A DNA stretch of 64,000 nucleotides from Leptobrachium leishanense (taxonomy: Eukaryota > Chordata > Amphibia > Anura > Megophryidae): assembly GCA_009667805.1 (NCBI GenBank), contig CM019064.1:111140328-111204327 (forward strand), written 5' to 3'. This document shows positions 10,869-20,980 of the stretch, piece by piece. A model generated the notes under the pieces. The model made no database searches. It saw nothing but the letters and a program-made list of their open reading frames with translations, and was not told the origin of the DNA. A program made the translations under genes and the position numbers. Position 1 is the first letter of the stretch. Each line of letters opens with the position of its first letter.

Positions 10869-12357
10869 ATGTCCAGACAAGGTTCTGTGCACTCTATTAT
10901 GACTGAACCGACGCAGATTCATCATGTCCCTGAACCCGCAGACGTACAAGGAGCAGATTCTGCAGAGTTTGCCGAACAGAGTGTAAAACCCAAATGCACA
11001 ATAAAACCGACACAGAAACTCAGAGAAAACTATGAATACACTAGAGATGAGCTCTCCAGCAATCTGTCTGACCTGTGGGACAGAACTTCACAATGCATGT
11101 CAGTTTTACCACACTTTAACGATCACCCAGCTGAATTTTAGAGACTCTATAGATCGTCTATCTGCTGCATATCAACGTTACCAGAGGCTGTCTGCAAAAT
11201 ACAAAGACTTCTTGCAGGACTCTAATATGAAAGACTTTTCAGCAGAATTGACCAAGACTGATGCACTAAACCAACAAAGAGACCTCCTAGTGCAAGTTGC
11301 CAAAGAAAGGGCAGAACTCTGCATTGCTCAACTGCAAGAGACCAGATCGCACAGATCCACATCAACCAAGCACACTGCACATTCTTCCAGATCATCGCGC
11401 TCCAGACATTCAACGTTAAGCGACAAGCTAATAGAGGCCCGCGCTGATGCGGAGTCAAAGAAAGTGCAAAGCTCCTTTGCTAAAAAACAAGCAGAGTTAG
11501 AAGCTCACAGCAAAGTCCGACAAGCAGAGTTAGAAGCTCACAGCAAAGCCCGCCAAGCAGAGTTAGAAGCTCACAGCAAAGCCCGCCAAGCAGAGACGGA
11601 ATCCCAAATCAAGGCTGAAGGTCCTCGAAGAAGCAATGGGACAAAGTACTAATGCAGACTGCCCTATCCCAGCAGAACTGGAAGACCCAGTTGAACGCAC
11701 TAGTGAATACATATTAAAGCATAACATTTGCAACAATACACAGTCATCTCCTGTACCTCCTCCCAACACTGTTCTGACTCTCAATGCAGAGACCTTTCAG
11801 CTCCAAACGCCTGAGCCTCTTCCAGTCCACAACACAAGAACATCTATGCAGCAAATCACATCAACTCAGTCTGCCAGCAAGGTGAATCCCAGTGACAAGC
11901 CGCAGCTCAAGCCGCAGCCAGCAGAAATCTTAGAGACTACACCAAAGTTAAACGCTCTTGCAACGTCATTTTATCCTGGTAAACCTCACCCTTCATCGTC
12001 AGTGAACTTTAACACTCAAGCGGTTCCTCAAGTTACTTTGGCACCAAAGAGTGAGAGATAGACTTGACTGACTTTGCCAGATATATGATACGCCGAGAGC
12101 TCATTAACACAAGCCTCTCAAGGTTCGACGACTGTCCAGAGAGCTACAGGGCCTGGAGATCAACCTTCAAGGCTACTATTGCTGATCTGAACCTTACTAC
12201 CAAGGAGGAACTTGATTTGCTCATAAAGTGGCTGGGGCCAGAATCCACAGATCGTGTTAAAAGACTGAGAACAGTACATGTTGACCACCCCGGATGCAGG
12301 TTCTCGTTGCTGCGTGGGCAAGACTTGAGCAAGCTTATGGCAGCTCTGAAGCCATAG
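10869..12357 (+). pseudogene. gag: BEL/Pao Gag, N-terminal and middle part (frameshifted)
   Basis: The ATG at 10869 begins 304 bases after the 5' LTR, in a good position for the Gag start. The reading passes through three frames: 10869-11141, then 11032-11652, then 11636-12061, and again from about 12064 to 12357. The second part is a Lys/Glu/Gln/Ala-rich coiled-coil region ending in three 11-residue repeats of the type QAELEAHSKAR. The last part (RFDDCPESYRAWRSTFKATI) resembles the Gag-like domain seen at the start of BEL/Pao polyproteins (DUF1759 type). There is no ATG at 12064. The frame changes mean the protein is no longer made in full. Confidence 0.75.
11488..11586 (+). repeat. Three 33-bp coding repeats in the BEL Gag
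   Basis: Three consecutive units of CAAGCAGAGTTAGAAGCTCA plus CAGCAAAGYCCGM, each encoding 11 residues (QAELEAHSKAR-type). They extend a predicted coiled coil. The units are nearly identical, so the expansion is recent. Confidence 0.85.
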
Positions 12358-14480
12358 AAGGCGCTCTGTTCAAGAGACTGCAAAACTTCCCAAAAATGGG
12401 TAACAAAGACTATCGCAAGCTTCAAGAACTGAGTGATCTCCTCATGGAGCTAGAGTTGGCAAAGACAGACCCACGTCTACCTGGACTAAGCTTCCTGGAC
12501 ACTGCTCATGGTGTCAATCCAGTGGCGTCTAAACTGCCATACGGCCTGCAAGAGAAATGGGCGCAACACGGCTCAAGATACAAAAGAGACTACAAAGTAT
12601 CCTTCCCTCCATTCTCATATTTTTGCAGGTTCATCAGCGAACAAGCCTGGACAAGAAACGATCCCAGCTTCAGCTTCAGCGAAACCAACTTGCCAGCTTC
12701 ATCATCATCACCAGCATCCTCATCAAGGTATGATAACACAGCGGCTAATCGTAGAGACTTTAATAGAACAATATCTGTTAAAAGGACAGACATCTCACCA
12801 CCCGTGTCCTCTCGTGCAAACCAGAGGGATTCGGGTGATAGCGATAAAGACCCTAATCGTCAGTGCCCTATTCACAAGAAGCCTCACCCTTTAAAGAAAT
12901 GTCGTGGCCTAGGGCAAAGACTTTACAAGAGTGCAGGGAGATTCTTCAAAAACTTGGGGTATGCTACAGGTGCTGTGCCTCTTACGGACATTTTGCTAAA
13001 GACTGTAAAGTTGTCATCAAGTGCACAGAATGCAGCAGCGACAGACATGTTTACAGCTTATGCACCCACTCCACTTCCAGACAACCCACAGCAGCTACCT
13101 ACCTCTACTCCTGTCTCAAATCATGGCGGGGAGCAACAAGGTAATGCTCCAGCTATAGGGAATGTTTCTTCTTCATGCACGGAAGTCTGCAGAGAAGGCT
13201 TAGATTACAAATGCTGTGCCAAGGTATGCCTAGTCAAGATATACCCAGAGGGTCAACCTGAGAAAGCCACGAAGATGTATGCCATATTAGATGAACAGAG
13301 CAACAGATCGCTTGTTAAGCCTAAATTCTTTGAGATCTTCGGCATAAAGGGACATGCAACACCGTATACTCTCAGAACCTGTTCTGGTCGCGTAGAGACT
13401 TTCGGCAGAAGGGCCAACGGGTTTATGGTCTCTCACGTCAAGGGGAGAGAGGGAATACTCCTACCAACATTAGTTGAATGTGACCAGATACCAGACGAAA
13501 GGGAAGAGATTCCTACTCCAGAGGCTGCATATCACCATCCGCACTTAAGGCATCTTGTAGATGAGATACCAGTAATGGACATGAATGCTGAAATCTTGGT
13601 CCTGCTAGGAAGAGACATTCTCAGAGTACATAAAGTATGCAAACAGTGCAACGGACCTGACGATGCTCCTTATGCACAAAGACTTGACCTGGGCTGGGTA
13701 ATAGTGGGCAATGTATGCTTGGATAAAACGCACACGTCATCTGAGATCCACTCCTTCAAAACTCACGTGTTAGGAAACGGACGTGTATCCCACTTCAAAC
13801 CGTGTCCTCACCATTATGACGTAAAGGAGAAGCCTCTTGACATTATCTGCGTGTCCGACGTCACTCCTATCCTCTGTGATGACAACCTAGGTACCACAGT
13901 GTTTTGTACTACAAGTGATGACAACAAAACAGCCTTATCAGTTGAAGACAAAAAATTCTTCAAGGATGAGTCTAGCAGCTGGGTAGCACCATTACCTCTT
14001 CGTGCTGCAAGGGTCAAACTCCCAAACAATCGTGAACAGGCTTTATCCAGAGTCAAGTCACTACAACGAACACTAAAGAACAGACCTGAAATGAAGGACC
14101 ATTTCATCGCCATCATAAAAAGGATCTTTGACAATAATCATGCTGAGCCAGCTCCACCTCTTCGAGAACATGAGGAGTGCTGGTACCTGCCTTTCTTCGG
14201 AGTGTATCATCTACGTAAGCCAAAACAAATCAGGGTAGTATTTGACTCCAGTGTCAAGCACCAAGGCATATCCCTGAACGATGTTCTTCTCACTGGTCCT
14301 AACCTGACCAACAACCTCGTAGGTGTACTCATGAGGTTAGGAAGGCTGCTAGTCGCCACACACTGCTACACTTCAGCTTCTCTTGCTACAAGTCAGAGAA
14401 AGGAACTTCACATCTTCTCAGATGCATCTACTGACGCCATAGCAGCTGTCGCCTACCACAAGGTCCGGAATTCCTGCTGA
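12294..14480 (+). pseudogene. pol: BEL/Pao Pol: Gag C-terminus, protease and start of reverse transcriptase
   Basis: A 728-codon frame. From the start it carries the remainder of the Gag-like domain, then CPIHKKPHPLKKCR. The zinc-knuckle segment (CYRCCASYGHFAKDC) is present but displaced into another frame (12863-13144), so two opposed frameshifts bracket it. A retropepsin-like domain follows with LDEQSNRSLV, the active-site variant usual in this group, and LLGRDILRVHKV with YAQRLDLGWVIVG. The reverse transcriptase then begins (WYLPFFGVYHLRKPKQIRVV, SLNDVLLTGPNLTNNLVGVL). It breaks at about 14345: the catalytic palm is deleted and the frame joins RNase-H-like ELHIFSDASTDAIAAVAY before a stop. 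Confidence 0.85.
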
Positions 14481-15119
14481 ATCATCCAGAAGAAACAACA
14501 GCTGACGTTTTTGGTCTACAAAATAGTGACGAAGATCCAGATATTCGTCCTGAAGTTAAAACTCTTGTCACCAGAACAGCACAAAGACTTGTCTTGGGCT
14601 GTCAACGATTTGAACGTTTCCCCAGGTGGACAATGCTTGTACGCACCATCGCGAGAAGCATCTGCCATAATCAATTCTAGACCACTTGTTCCAGTGTCTA
14701 CAGATCCAGAGAACCCAACCATCCTTACTCCAGCTACTCTTCTTACCCAGAAATTCGGGACTGTTCCTGCTCCACCTGGAAACTTTAAAGCAGGAAAAAT
14801 GTGCTACAACCAGTGGAAGCGAGTACAACACCTTGTCAACTGCTTCTGGAATCGTTGGAAGATGGAGTATCTTTCCACTCTGCAAGGACGCAGGAAATGG
14901 CAAAGCCTGAACCCGAACGTTCAAGTTGGAGATCTCGTTCTCCTCAAGGACCAGGAAGCCGAAAGGATAGAGTGGCCTATGGGACTTATTAAAAAGAGCA
15001 TCTCTAGCGATGATGGTAAGGTACGTAAGGTGGAGGTGAAGGTCGCAAGACAAGGAACTGTAAAGAGTTTTATCAGACCTATCACGGAACTTATTTTGCT
15101 CTTACCGCTTGGAGACTGA
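14481..15119 (+). pseudogene. pol: BEL/Pao integrase C-terminal remnant
   Basis: A frame of about 200 codons (14511-15119) after the stop at 14478-14480. It contains the region that follows the integrase core in BEL/Pao elements: an INSRPLVPVS segment, LTPATLLTQK, then W-RVQHLVN-FWNRW, a VGDLVLLKD motif and the final FIRPITELILL (DUF5641 type). The integrase zinc finger and DDE core are absent, deleted between 14480 and about 14560. It ends about 108 bases before the 3' LTR. Confidence 0.8.
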
Positions 15120-15227
15120 TCTTACTTAGGTCTTCAAGACATCTAGCAAATTACGCTGTCATTTGCACTTGCATAACTACTGTTAAGATGTTTATATATA
15201 GTGACATTTTCAATGCCAGACGGGGAG

Positions 15228-15681
15228 TGTGCGGTTACAGTTATATTCATTTTAGATGGGGATTTATACTGTATAGATAGTCCTTATGCTGCCACCCAGT
15301 GGTCTTTCTGTATTGTACATGCTTTCTCTTTTTCCCTCGCTTTATGATGATGCACTTCCTGTGTGTGTGAAGTTCCACCCTTCTTTCTGAGTAAGAGCTG
15401 TACCATGGTGCAGTTAACTAGCAACACATGTCTATTCATCTGCATGTTAAGGACAGCATCATCTTTTGACCGCATAAAACATATCATTCCATCATCTGCT
15501 GTATCCTGTGATCTGCTGTAACCTGATGTACGGAATAAAGCAAGTCGTGGACAGAAACAGTGTTTTGGTGAGTTCAGCTATCTGATAAGGATTGTCCTCG
15601 GTGATTGCATCTACTTATACAGGCCAGGCATAGAGGTCTCTGCAAGGGATAAATCGCTATACAACGATCGGAGTCAGAATA
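15228..15681 (+). repeat. 3' long terminal repeat of the BEL/Pao element
   Basis: 454 bases, the same length as the 5' copy, and preceded by the purine-rich CAGACGGGGAG. Differences from the 5' LTR are scattered substitutions. It is followed by the target duplication CCAAA. Confidence 0.9.
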
Positions 15682-15784
15682 CCAAACACTCCCGAATGGC
15701 ATGGCATGGGTTGGGTGGAGGAAGGCACCAAAACGCAACTTCACATGAGTAAACAAAAATGCTTGCACCGGCCCTGGATACCAC

Positions 15785-15890
15785 ACACAGACATATACGT
15801 ATATATCAACACGCAGGCCTATATATATGTATATATCAACATGCAGACCTATATATACGTATATATCAACACGCAGATATATATATAAAC
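15785..15890 (+). repeat. TA-rich tandem repeat, ~33-34 bp unit
   Basis: Three units of the type CAGACCTATATATACG plus TATATATCAACA, beginning just after the second hAT's right target duplication. They belong to the interior of the long hAT. Confidence 0.75.
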
Positions 15891-15961
15891 ACCTACCCAC
15901 AGACCTCGGACCAATATACACATACGCACATGGGGAGGTGGCATGTGGACAATCTCAACTA

Positions 15962-16095
15962 AATGCCCCCCCAATTGGCTGAACCCTCCAGAAGAACTGT
16001 TGAACCCGACAGAGCAGAGAATATATATATTATTCTCTGCTCTATGGGTTCAACATTTCTTCTGGAGGATCAGACAAATGGGGGGGCAATTAGTT
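15962..16095. repeat. ~130-base hairpin
   Basis: Left arm AATGCCCCCCCAATTGGCTG ... GACAGAGCAGAGAAT pairs with right arm ATTCTCTGCTC ... CAGACAAATGGGGGGGCAATT around a TATATATATT loop. Arms are about 60 bases with few mismatches. It could be a small MITE or a structural part of the long hAT. Confidence 0.75.
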
Positions 16096-16274
16096 GCCAA
16101 AATGTGTGTGTAATACAAGTCTGGATATATATATTTATAAGAATATAGATATATATCTTATCTATATATATATATATCATACCTGCCCTTACCTTCCCCT
16201 ATAAATTTGTTAAAAGTATACACACAAAAAACAAACCACTGCCTGAGACCCCGCACAGCCCACATGCCACCCCC

Positions 16275-16331
16275 CTCTACCTGGCTGAATGTATCTAATA
16301 TATATAATTAAATATATTCAGCCAGGTAGAG
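16275..16331. repeat. Short hairpin
   Basis: CTCTACCTGGCTGAATGTAT pairs with ATATATTCAGCCAGGTAGAG around an AT-rich loop. Confidence 0.75.
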
Positions 16332-16685
16332 AAAGAAAAAAAAAGGTTTATTTGATGTTCCCGGGGACATTTAAAAATGTCCTCGGATTTTATTTTTTTT
16401 AGAAATGTGTCACCTTACCTTAGCCTGGTGATCAGTGGGGGCTCCCTGGATCCTGGTTGTGGGGGCTTGGGGGGTCTGCCGTGGCCGCAGGTGCAGTGGC
16501 TCCCTCCCTGCGCTGCCTGTCTCTGCCACATGCAACCGGGCGGCTAGCCCGCACAGTCGCAGCTCTGTCATCCGGCGGCCGCATGCTCCTCAATGCTCCT
16601 CAAGGGGATTGTTGGGAGGCCCCTGCAGGCTGCCCTCTACAGTGCCTGATTAGAGGGCCGTGTCTGCCTGATGTTTTAGTAACAA

Positions 16686-16815
16686 GAATGTTTTATCCCA
16701 TAGGCTTCAATGTTAAAAATATTCCCGTTTTAATTCAATATCTAATAAACGTTGCTTATAATATTCTGCAGTAAAGAGTCTCTTTATTTCTAGATTTTTA
16801 TTTTTTAAGCATTTT
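16686..16815 (-). repeat. Block shared with the TA-flanked MITE family
   Basis: CCATAGGCTTCAATGTTAAA, then TATTCCCGTTTTAATTCAAT and CTGCAGTAAAGAGTCTCTTT, is the reverse complement of the conserved central block of the MITEs at 1.6, 19.1, 21.0 and 41.1 kb. Here it lies just inside the right end of the long hAT, without the MITE ends. Confidence 0.75.
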
Positions 16816-16842
16816 TTATACTTTTTAAAAAAAAAAAAAATT

Positions 16843-16947
16843 TTGAACTCGAACCGAACACACGGAAATGTTCGAAGTTCGCGAACTGTCGAACGGCCGA
16901 TGTTCGATGCGAAATCCGAACATATCAACCCGAACAGCTCATCCCTA
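16843..16947. repeat. Right terminal/subterminal inverted region of the long hAT
   Basis: Rich in CGAAC/GTTCG words and ending GAACAGCTCATCCCTA, the inverse of the left end. The target duplication TTCATAAC follows at 16948. Confidence 0.8.
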
Positions 16948-16955
16948 TTCATAAC

Positions 16956-17214
16956 ATATGGGTTAAAAAAAGAGAATGTAATTTTTTATAGGACAATACT
17001 GTCTGTAGACGAATTGCAGCTAATGCCTTTTTCACAGTGATTAAATTCCACAGCTACCTTTGTAAGTCACATTTTAAGAAGTAATTATAGCAACTATGAG
17101 TGGCTGAGAGAGTCTGCAGGTATATAGCATATTCAACAAGGATGTTTTGTACCATGTTATGTTCTATTCTGTGTAGCATATACAGTATAATAGCATTAAT
17201 GCCATATTCAGAAA
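16956..17214. other. Unannotated stretch
   Basis: No gene or repeat recognised. Confidence 0.4.
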
Positions 17215-17411
17215 CTATAGAGGTTATTCAGAAAGCACCGAAATTTCAGCAAACTTTCAGAAAAATTTCAGCGTTCTCTTCTTCGGCGACCTCAATTCCC
17301 TGAAGTGCGCCAAATCAATCTACCGAACACAGCCAATAAACCTGCCAAACACAGCCACCAACTGCCGATAAACCTGCAGAACACAGCCACCAACCGCCGA
17401 AAAACCACTGA
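17215..17411. mobile_element. Left part of a TA-flanked ACCGAA MITE
   Basis: GAGGTTATTCAGAAAGCACCG, then repeated CACAGCCACCAACYGCCGA units and GAAACATCT, as in the left halves of the larger copies. The matching right half is missing. It is truncated or was recombined with the neighbouring element. Confidence 0.6.
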
Positions 17412-17614
17412 AACATCTAAGCATACACTGTACAAGTAGCAAAGTGAATAATGCAATGGGTAGAGGTAAATTGCTATATACAGTAAATAAAGTGAAAATG
17501 AGAATGGATACAGTTTCTCTTAGCACTCACTGTCCTTAACATACTTTGTGATTTTATGTTTTTGCTGTTTGGTTTTATATATTTTTTTTACATTACTTAG
17601 CACTTTCAAAGACT

Positions 17615-17786
17615 AGCAAGGCTTTTCAGAGAGAGGTGAAAACCAGGAGAATGAACAATCTAAATCAAATAGCTGATTTGGAAAGTGAGATAAATGGGAG
17701 AATTTTTCTAGTTTGGCTATTTTGACCTAGAATTTTCACTTCTACAGTCATCTCTTGGTTTGCACCTCTCTCTGAATAACCCTGTA
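17615..17786. mobile_element. Short TA-flanked MITE, GAGGTGAAA type
   Basis: CTTTTCAGAGAGAGGTGAAA on the left is the inverse of TTGCACCTCTCTCTGAATAA on the right; the right end reads CCCTG then TA. The interior (TTTGGAAAGTGAGATAAATG, TTTGGCTATTTTGACCTA) matches the copy at 49959-50141. Confidence 0.65.
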
Positions 17787-17789
17787 AGT

Positions 17790-18599
17790 TCCTGCAGTCT
17801 CTGATTACAAAAAACCTAAGAAAGCCATCAGATCCTAATTAAGTGCTGTAGTGTTTTTGGTTTTATCTGCATTAAAAGGTTGTTCCTGTGCTCTTATGAA
17901 GATTGACTCATTGAAAACGTTAGTGGGAAATGTGCTGTTAGGGATAGAAGAAACACAAATATCACTTGGACATGGAGCATGATAATAAAAGAGAACCGAA
18001 TTTTAAAGAATGTTTAATACTGCAGCTAAGAGAAACATAGCAAACCAGCTTACGAGTGCAAATATGTCTCTAGTTATTCTGATGAGCAGATCTGTAAAAC
18101 ATGATTTCACTAAGGGTCACCATGATAGGTCTATTGATACTTGCCAGCCAACGTAAGATACTTTGTATATATATTTTAGGGTACAGGTGTGCTTGATCCC
18201 CTCAACATCCCCTTACTGTTTTAACACTTTTTGTTTCCTTTAAAAACATACCTTTATCCAGCACAGATTACTCTTCGTATCCTGCCAGGTTTGACATGCT
18301 GTCAGCAGTAGCATGTCACATGAAGAGAGGTGGACTGAATGCACCAATCAATCCAATCCAGAAAGCAATGAGAGCCATTCAAAAAACCTACACTAGTTCC
18401 CAAAGGTCCCAAAGCTTGGGAACCTGAGCTAAGCACTAATGTTCTTGTTGGGAATAAACTTCTTCATTCTCAAAGCTAAATCAGCCCTCCAATCTCCCTT
18501 AGAGAGGGGAGAGGGAGCAGGAGCTCATAGGAGTGTGACGTCACAGACAAGATTGAGTTGTCATACTGCATAGAATGTCCCTTTAAGTTCTGACAAACA
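17790..18599. other. Unannotated stretch
   Basis: AT-rich with no recognised gene. The part at about 18230-18600 is somewhat more GC-rich but shows no boundary or known motif. Confidence 0.4.
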
Positions 18600-18603
18600 T
18601 TAA

Positions 18604-18800
18604 CCCTTTTCCGACCGCTGACGTACCATGTAAGTCCTGCCCACGGGTTTGGTAAATATATGAGAAGCACGGATAGTGACGTGAACCTGCGGAATCCAAT
18701 GCACAAGCCTCTAGGGTGCGTGCTACAGTTCACTACTAGGCTGTCATCTAAAAATAATGAGCTCAGCACACATAGGTGAATTGGCTCAGCAGTGAAGGGG
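18604..18800. mobile_element. Small TTAA-flanked MITE
   Basis: TTAA at 18600-18603 and 18801-18804. The ends CCCTTTTCCGACCGCTGACG and GGCTCAGCAGTGAAGGGG are inverted at their tips. The right end (GCTCAGCAGTGAAGGGGTTAA) is the same as that of the 1.2-kb element at 50426-51609, of which this is a short relative. Confidence 0.75.
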
Positions 18801-19087
18801 TTAAATGGCAAAAAAAATTAGAAATTGGGTATTTCTATTCTCGGGACAAAATTTTGAAACTATTTAGCTGGGGTCTTTTTTGGCGGTTGGAGATTTTGGG
18901 GATTAAATTACGAAAAAGAGTGTTTTTACAATTTGTTTCATCATATTTCATATTTATTTTATAGTAAATTATACGATATGATGGAAATAATGGTATTTTT
19001 AGAAAGTCCATTTAATGGAGGGAAAAACGGTGTATAATATGTGTGGTTTGCATAAACGAGTAAGAAGAAAATTTTAGCTAAATACTA

Positions 19088-19979
19088 AAAGGGTTATTCA
19101 AAGAGAATCGAAAAGTCACCGCACGTTCGGTGACTTTTTCATTCTCTTCAATTCGGTGCGATTTGGCGATCCCATTTCGGCGACAATGCGGTGTATTCAG
19201 CAAGCACCACAGGGCATCGTAGTGCAGGGAAAAGCCACCGGAATCTCAATGAAAACTGACTGCAAAACCCACCGAACGCACACTGAAACACGCAAAAACA
19301 TCTGGATTAAACACACCAGAGAAACTCGAGCAGACGCTGATCACAGCGCAAAGCAGCCGCCGGAAAAATCCGACACCACAGACGAATGGAGTGAAAAGAA
19401 AAAAAACAGTACACATGAATGTTTGAAAGTGAAACGCTGTTTGCAAAGAAACTACAGAACAAAAATGTCTGAAATTTACATATAAGATCCAATGAATGAT
19501 AATAAAATTGGTTGTTACAGAAAAAAGAAAAAACGATTAAAAAAAAATGGATTTTTTTTTGCAAAAAACCCCCCCAAAAATGCCTAAAAGATCCTAAAAA
19601 AAATTCTAAAAGTAAAGAGACTTTTTACTGCAAAATATTATAATAAACGGTTTATTAGATATTGGATTAAAATGGGAATATTTTTGACATTGAAGCCCAA
19701 GGGATTCTCCTGAATAAACCTGTCGAATGAAACCACCGAACAGCAGGGCAATTCGGCAACTTTTCACTGCTGGTTTGTGTTCTCTGAATAGACGAAGCAT
19801 TGCTTCTCTATGAGGATTTCACTGCCCTCGAACAGGCAACGTATGTGCAGGCAATTCGTCAACATTTGGTGAACAGCCTGCTCTCTGAATAGCCGAATGG
19901 CCAGGAAAGATAACCGTACGGTGAATTTCAGCGTTCGCTTTCCTTTCGCCAGCAATTCGGAGCTCTTTGAATAACCCTG
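19088..19979. mobile_element. TA-flanked MITE, GGTTATTC-ended family (copy B)
   Basis: AGGGTTATTCAAAGAG on the left and CTCTTTGAATAACCCTG followed by TA on the right are exact inverses over 16 bases. The left interior has GGAAAAGCCACCGGAATC-type ACCGAA words. The middle has GATAATAAAATTGG, and the conserved TTTTTACTGCA...AACGGTTTATTAGATATTGG block. The right third carries CGAACAGGCA and GGCAATTCG words. No coding frame. Confidence 0.75.
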
Positions 19980-20057
19980 TAACAGTGCAGAAACGTAAAA
20001 ACGGCAGCGGGCACAAAAGGACGGATTTGCGTAAAACCGCCTGGTCACTAAGGGGTT
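19980..20057. repeat. Fragment ending in CACTAAGGGGTTAA
   Basis: The tail CACTAAGGGGTTAA resembles the right ends of the TTAA-flanked elements. The left end is missing, probably because the MITE at 19088-19979 was inserted or truncated it. Confidence 0.4.
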
Positions 20058-20980
20058 AAACTATTTCACTTTTTAATACATTAAGTGCCTCCTCTCCATC
20101 CATATCAGACTTTTGGACAATATGGGATATTTCTTACATCAGCTTCATTGCCTAACCATAACATAATAGTAATATGGAGGACATCATTCGACCTCGTTAA
20201 CATAACCTCATTCTCATAAATATCATGTGGTATTTCTGTTTTTATGTATTAGTCATTCATTTGCTGTATCCCATTGTGCTGTTTTCCATCCACATTCAAC
20301 AGTATTTATTTTTTATCTGTAATGTATCACTTTTGTATATTTATTAGCAGTTTTACAATCAGCATTATAATTCATCAAAGCCCAGTACACCCCATTTCTA
20401 TACCATCCATACATTTCATCTTCTAATTCAGGATAGCATGGTAAAATGCCATTTTCTAATCTGTACCGTTGTTCATAAGTGTGGTAAACGTGAGACTATA
20501 ATTACAATCTATTAGAGGGCAGTTGCCATGGGTTTGGATATCATATTCAGCCTACGGAGAGCTCTCTTCTGAGATGAAAGCCAATGAAGGAAATCAAAAG
20601 AGAGCAGTTTAATCTGACACGTCTTAAACGTTTCTTTTTCTCAGTGTGAACAGTTGTGGATCATAGAAGTATCAAATGGTAAATGGCAGACTGTGTTAAA
20701 ATATCAGCGGAAATAACGTATCAAAGCAAGAAAAAAAAAAGAATGGCACAACTATTGCATTAATTGTAAACCGCTGCTATATGGTCTTATATATAGACTA
20801 GCACCAACATATGGCCAATTGAGAACATTAACATTGGCCTAAACATACCCAGACGGACAAATATGTATTTAGGTTAGGTTTATTATTTTTCTGGCAAAAA
20901 AGTGAAATTATTTGTCCAAATATTGTAAATCTTGAATATACGTAAAGCCGAAAATAACATTTATACATTTTTTTTTTCAT
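20058..20980. other. Unannotated AT-rich stretch
   Basis: No gene, RNA or repeat boundary recognised. Confidence 0.5.

Larger units (their letters stand above)
10112..15681 (+). mobile_element. BEL/Pao LTR retrotransposon, internally deleted
   Basis: Two 454-base LTRs, a 5-bp duplication (CCAAA), a purine-rich tract (AGACGGGGAG) just before the 3' LTR, and gag-protease-reverse-transcriptase-integrase remnants in the BEL/Pao order. The total is 5.57 kb, although the retained domains imply a parent of perhaps 7 kb or more. Most of the reverse transcriptase palm and the integrase catalytic core are missing, and frames shift several times. It therefore cannot replicate alone but has the ends needed for mobilisation by a relative. 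It sits inside the second hAT. Confidence 0.92.
8959..15776. mobile_element. Second hAT-like element, nested in the first and carrying a BEL retrotransposon
   Basis: The inverted ends are CAGGGCCGGCGCTAG on the left and TTGCACCGGCCCTG on the right. Identical 8-bp GATACCAC copies lie outside them (8951-8958 and 15777-15784). CAGGG ends with 8-bp duplications are standard for hAT. With the BEL insertion removed, its own length is about 1.24 kb, too short for a transposase, so it is a non-autonomous derivative. It contains a TG-rich minisatellite (9363-9600) and a segment with TGTGAGTTTTATTG (about 9690) that also occurs in the hAT at 55298-57299. Confidence 0.88.
5642..16947. mobile_element. 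Very long hAT-like element (11.3 kb) carrying nested insertions
   Basis: The ends are TAGGGATTAG on the left and CTCATCCCTA on the right, inverted to each other, and flanked by identical 8-bp TTCATAAC repeats. Eight-base duplications and A-G-rich termini are typical of hAT elements. About 100-120 bases inside each end are rich in GTTCG/CGAAC words and complementary in parts. No hAT transposase frame is visible, so the element is non-autonomous. Its length is inflated by later insertions: a foldback with a retroposon in it (6350-8160) and another hAT holding a BEL retrotransposon (8959-15776). Removing the dated insertions leaves roughly 3 kb of own sequence, including two short hairpins and a tandem repeat near 15.8-16.3 kb. 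Confidence 0.85.

Noticed and set aside
15574..15921. 115-codon minus-strand frame with YIYIGLRVDIYVY repeats
   Set aside because: It spans an LTR end, a transposon boundary and a TA-rich tandem repeat; it cannot be one gene.
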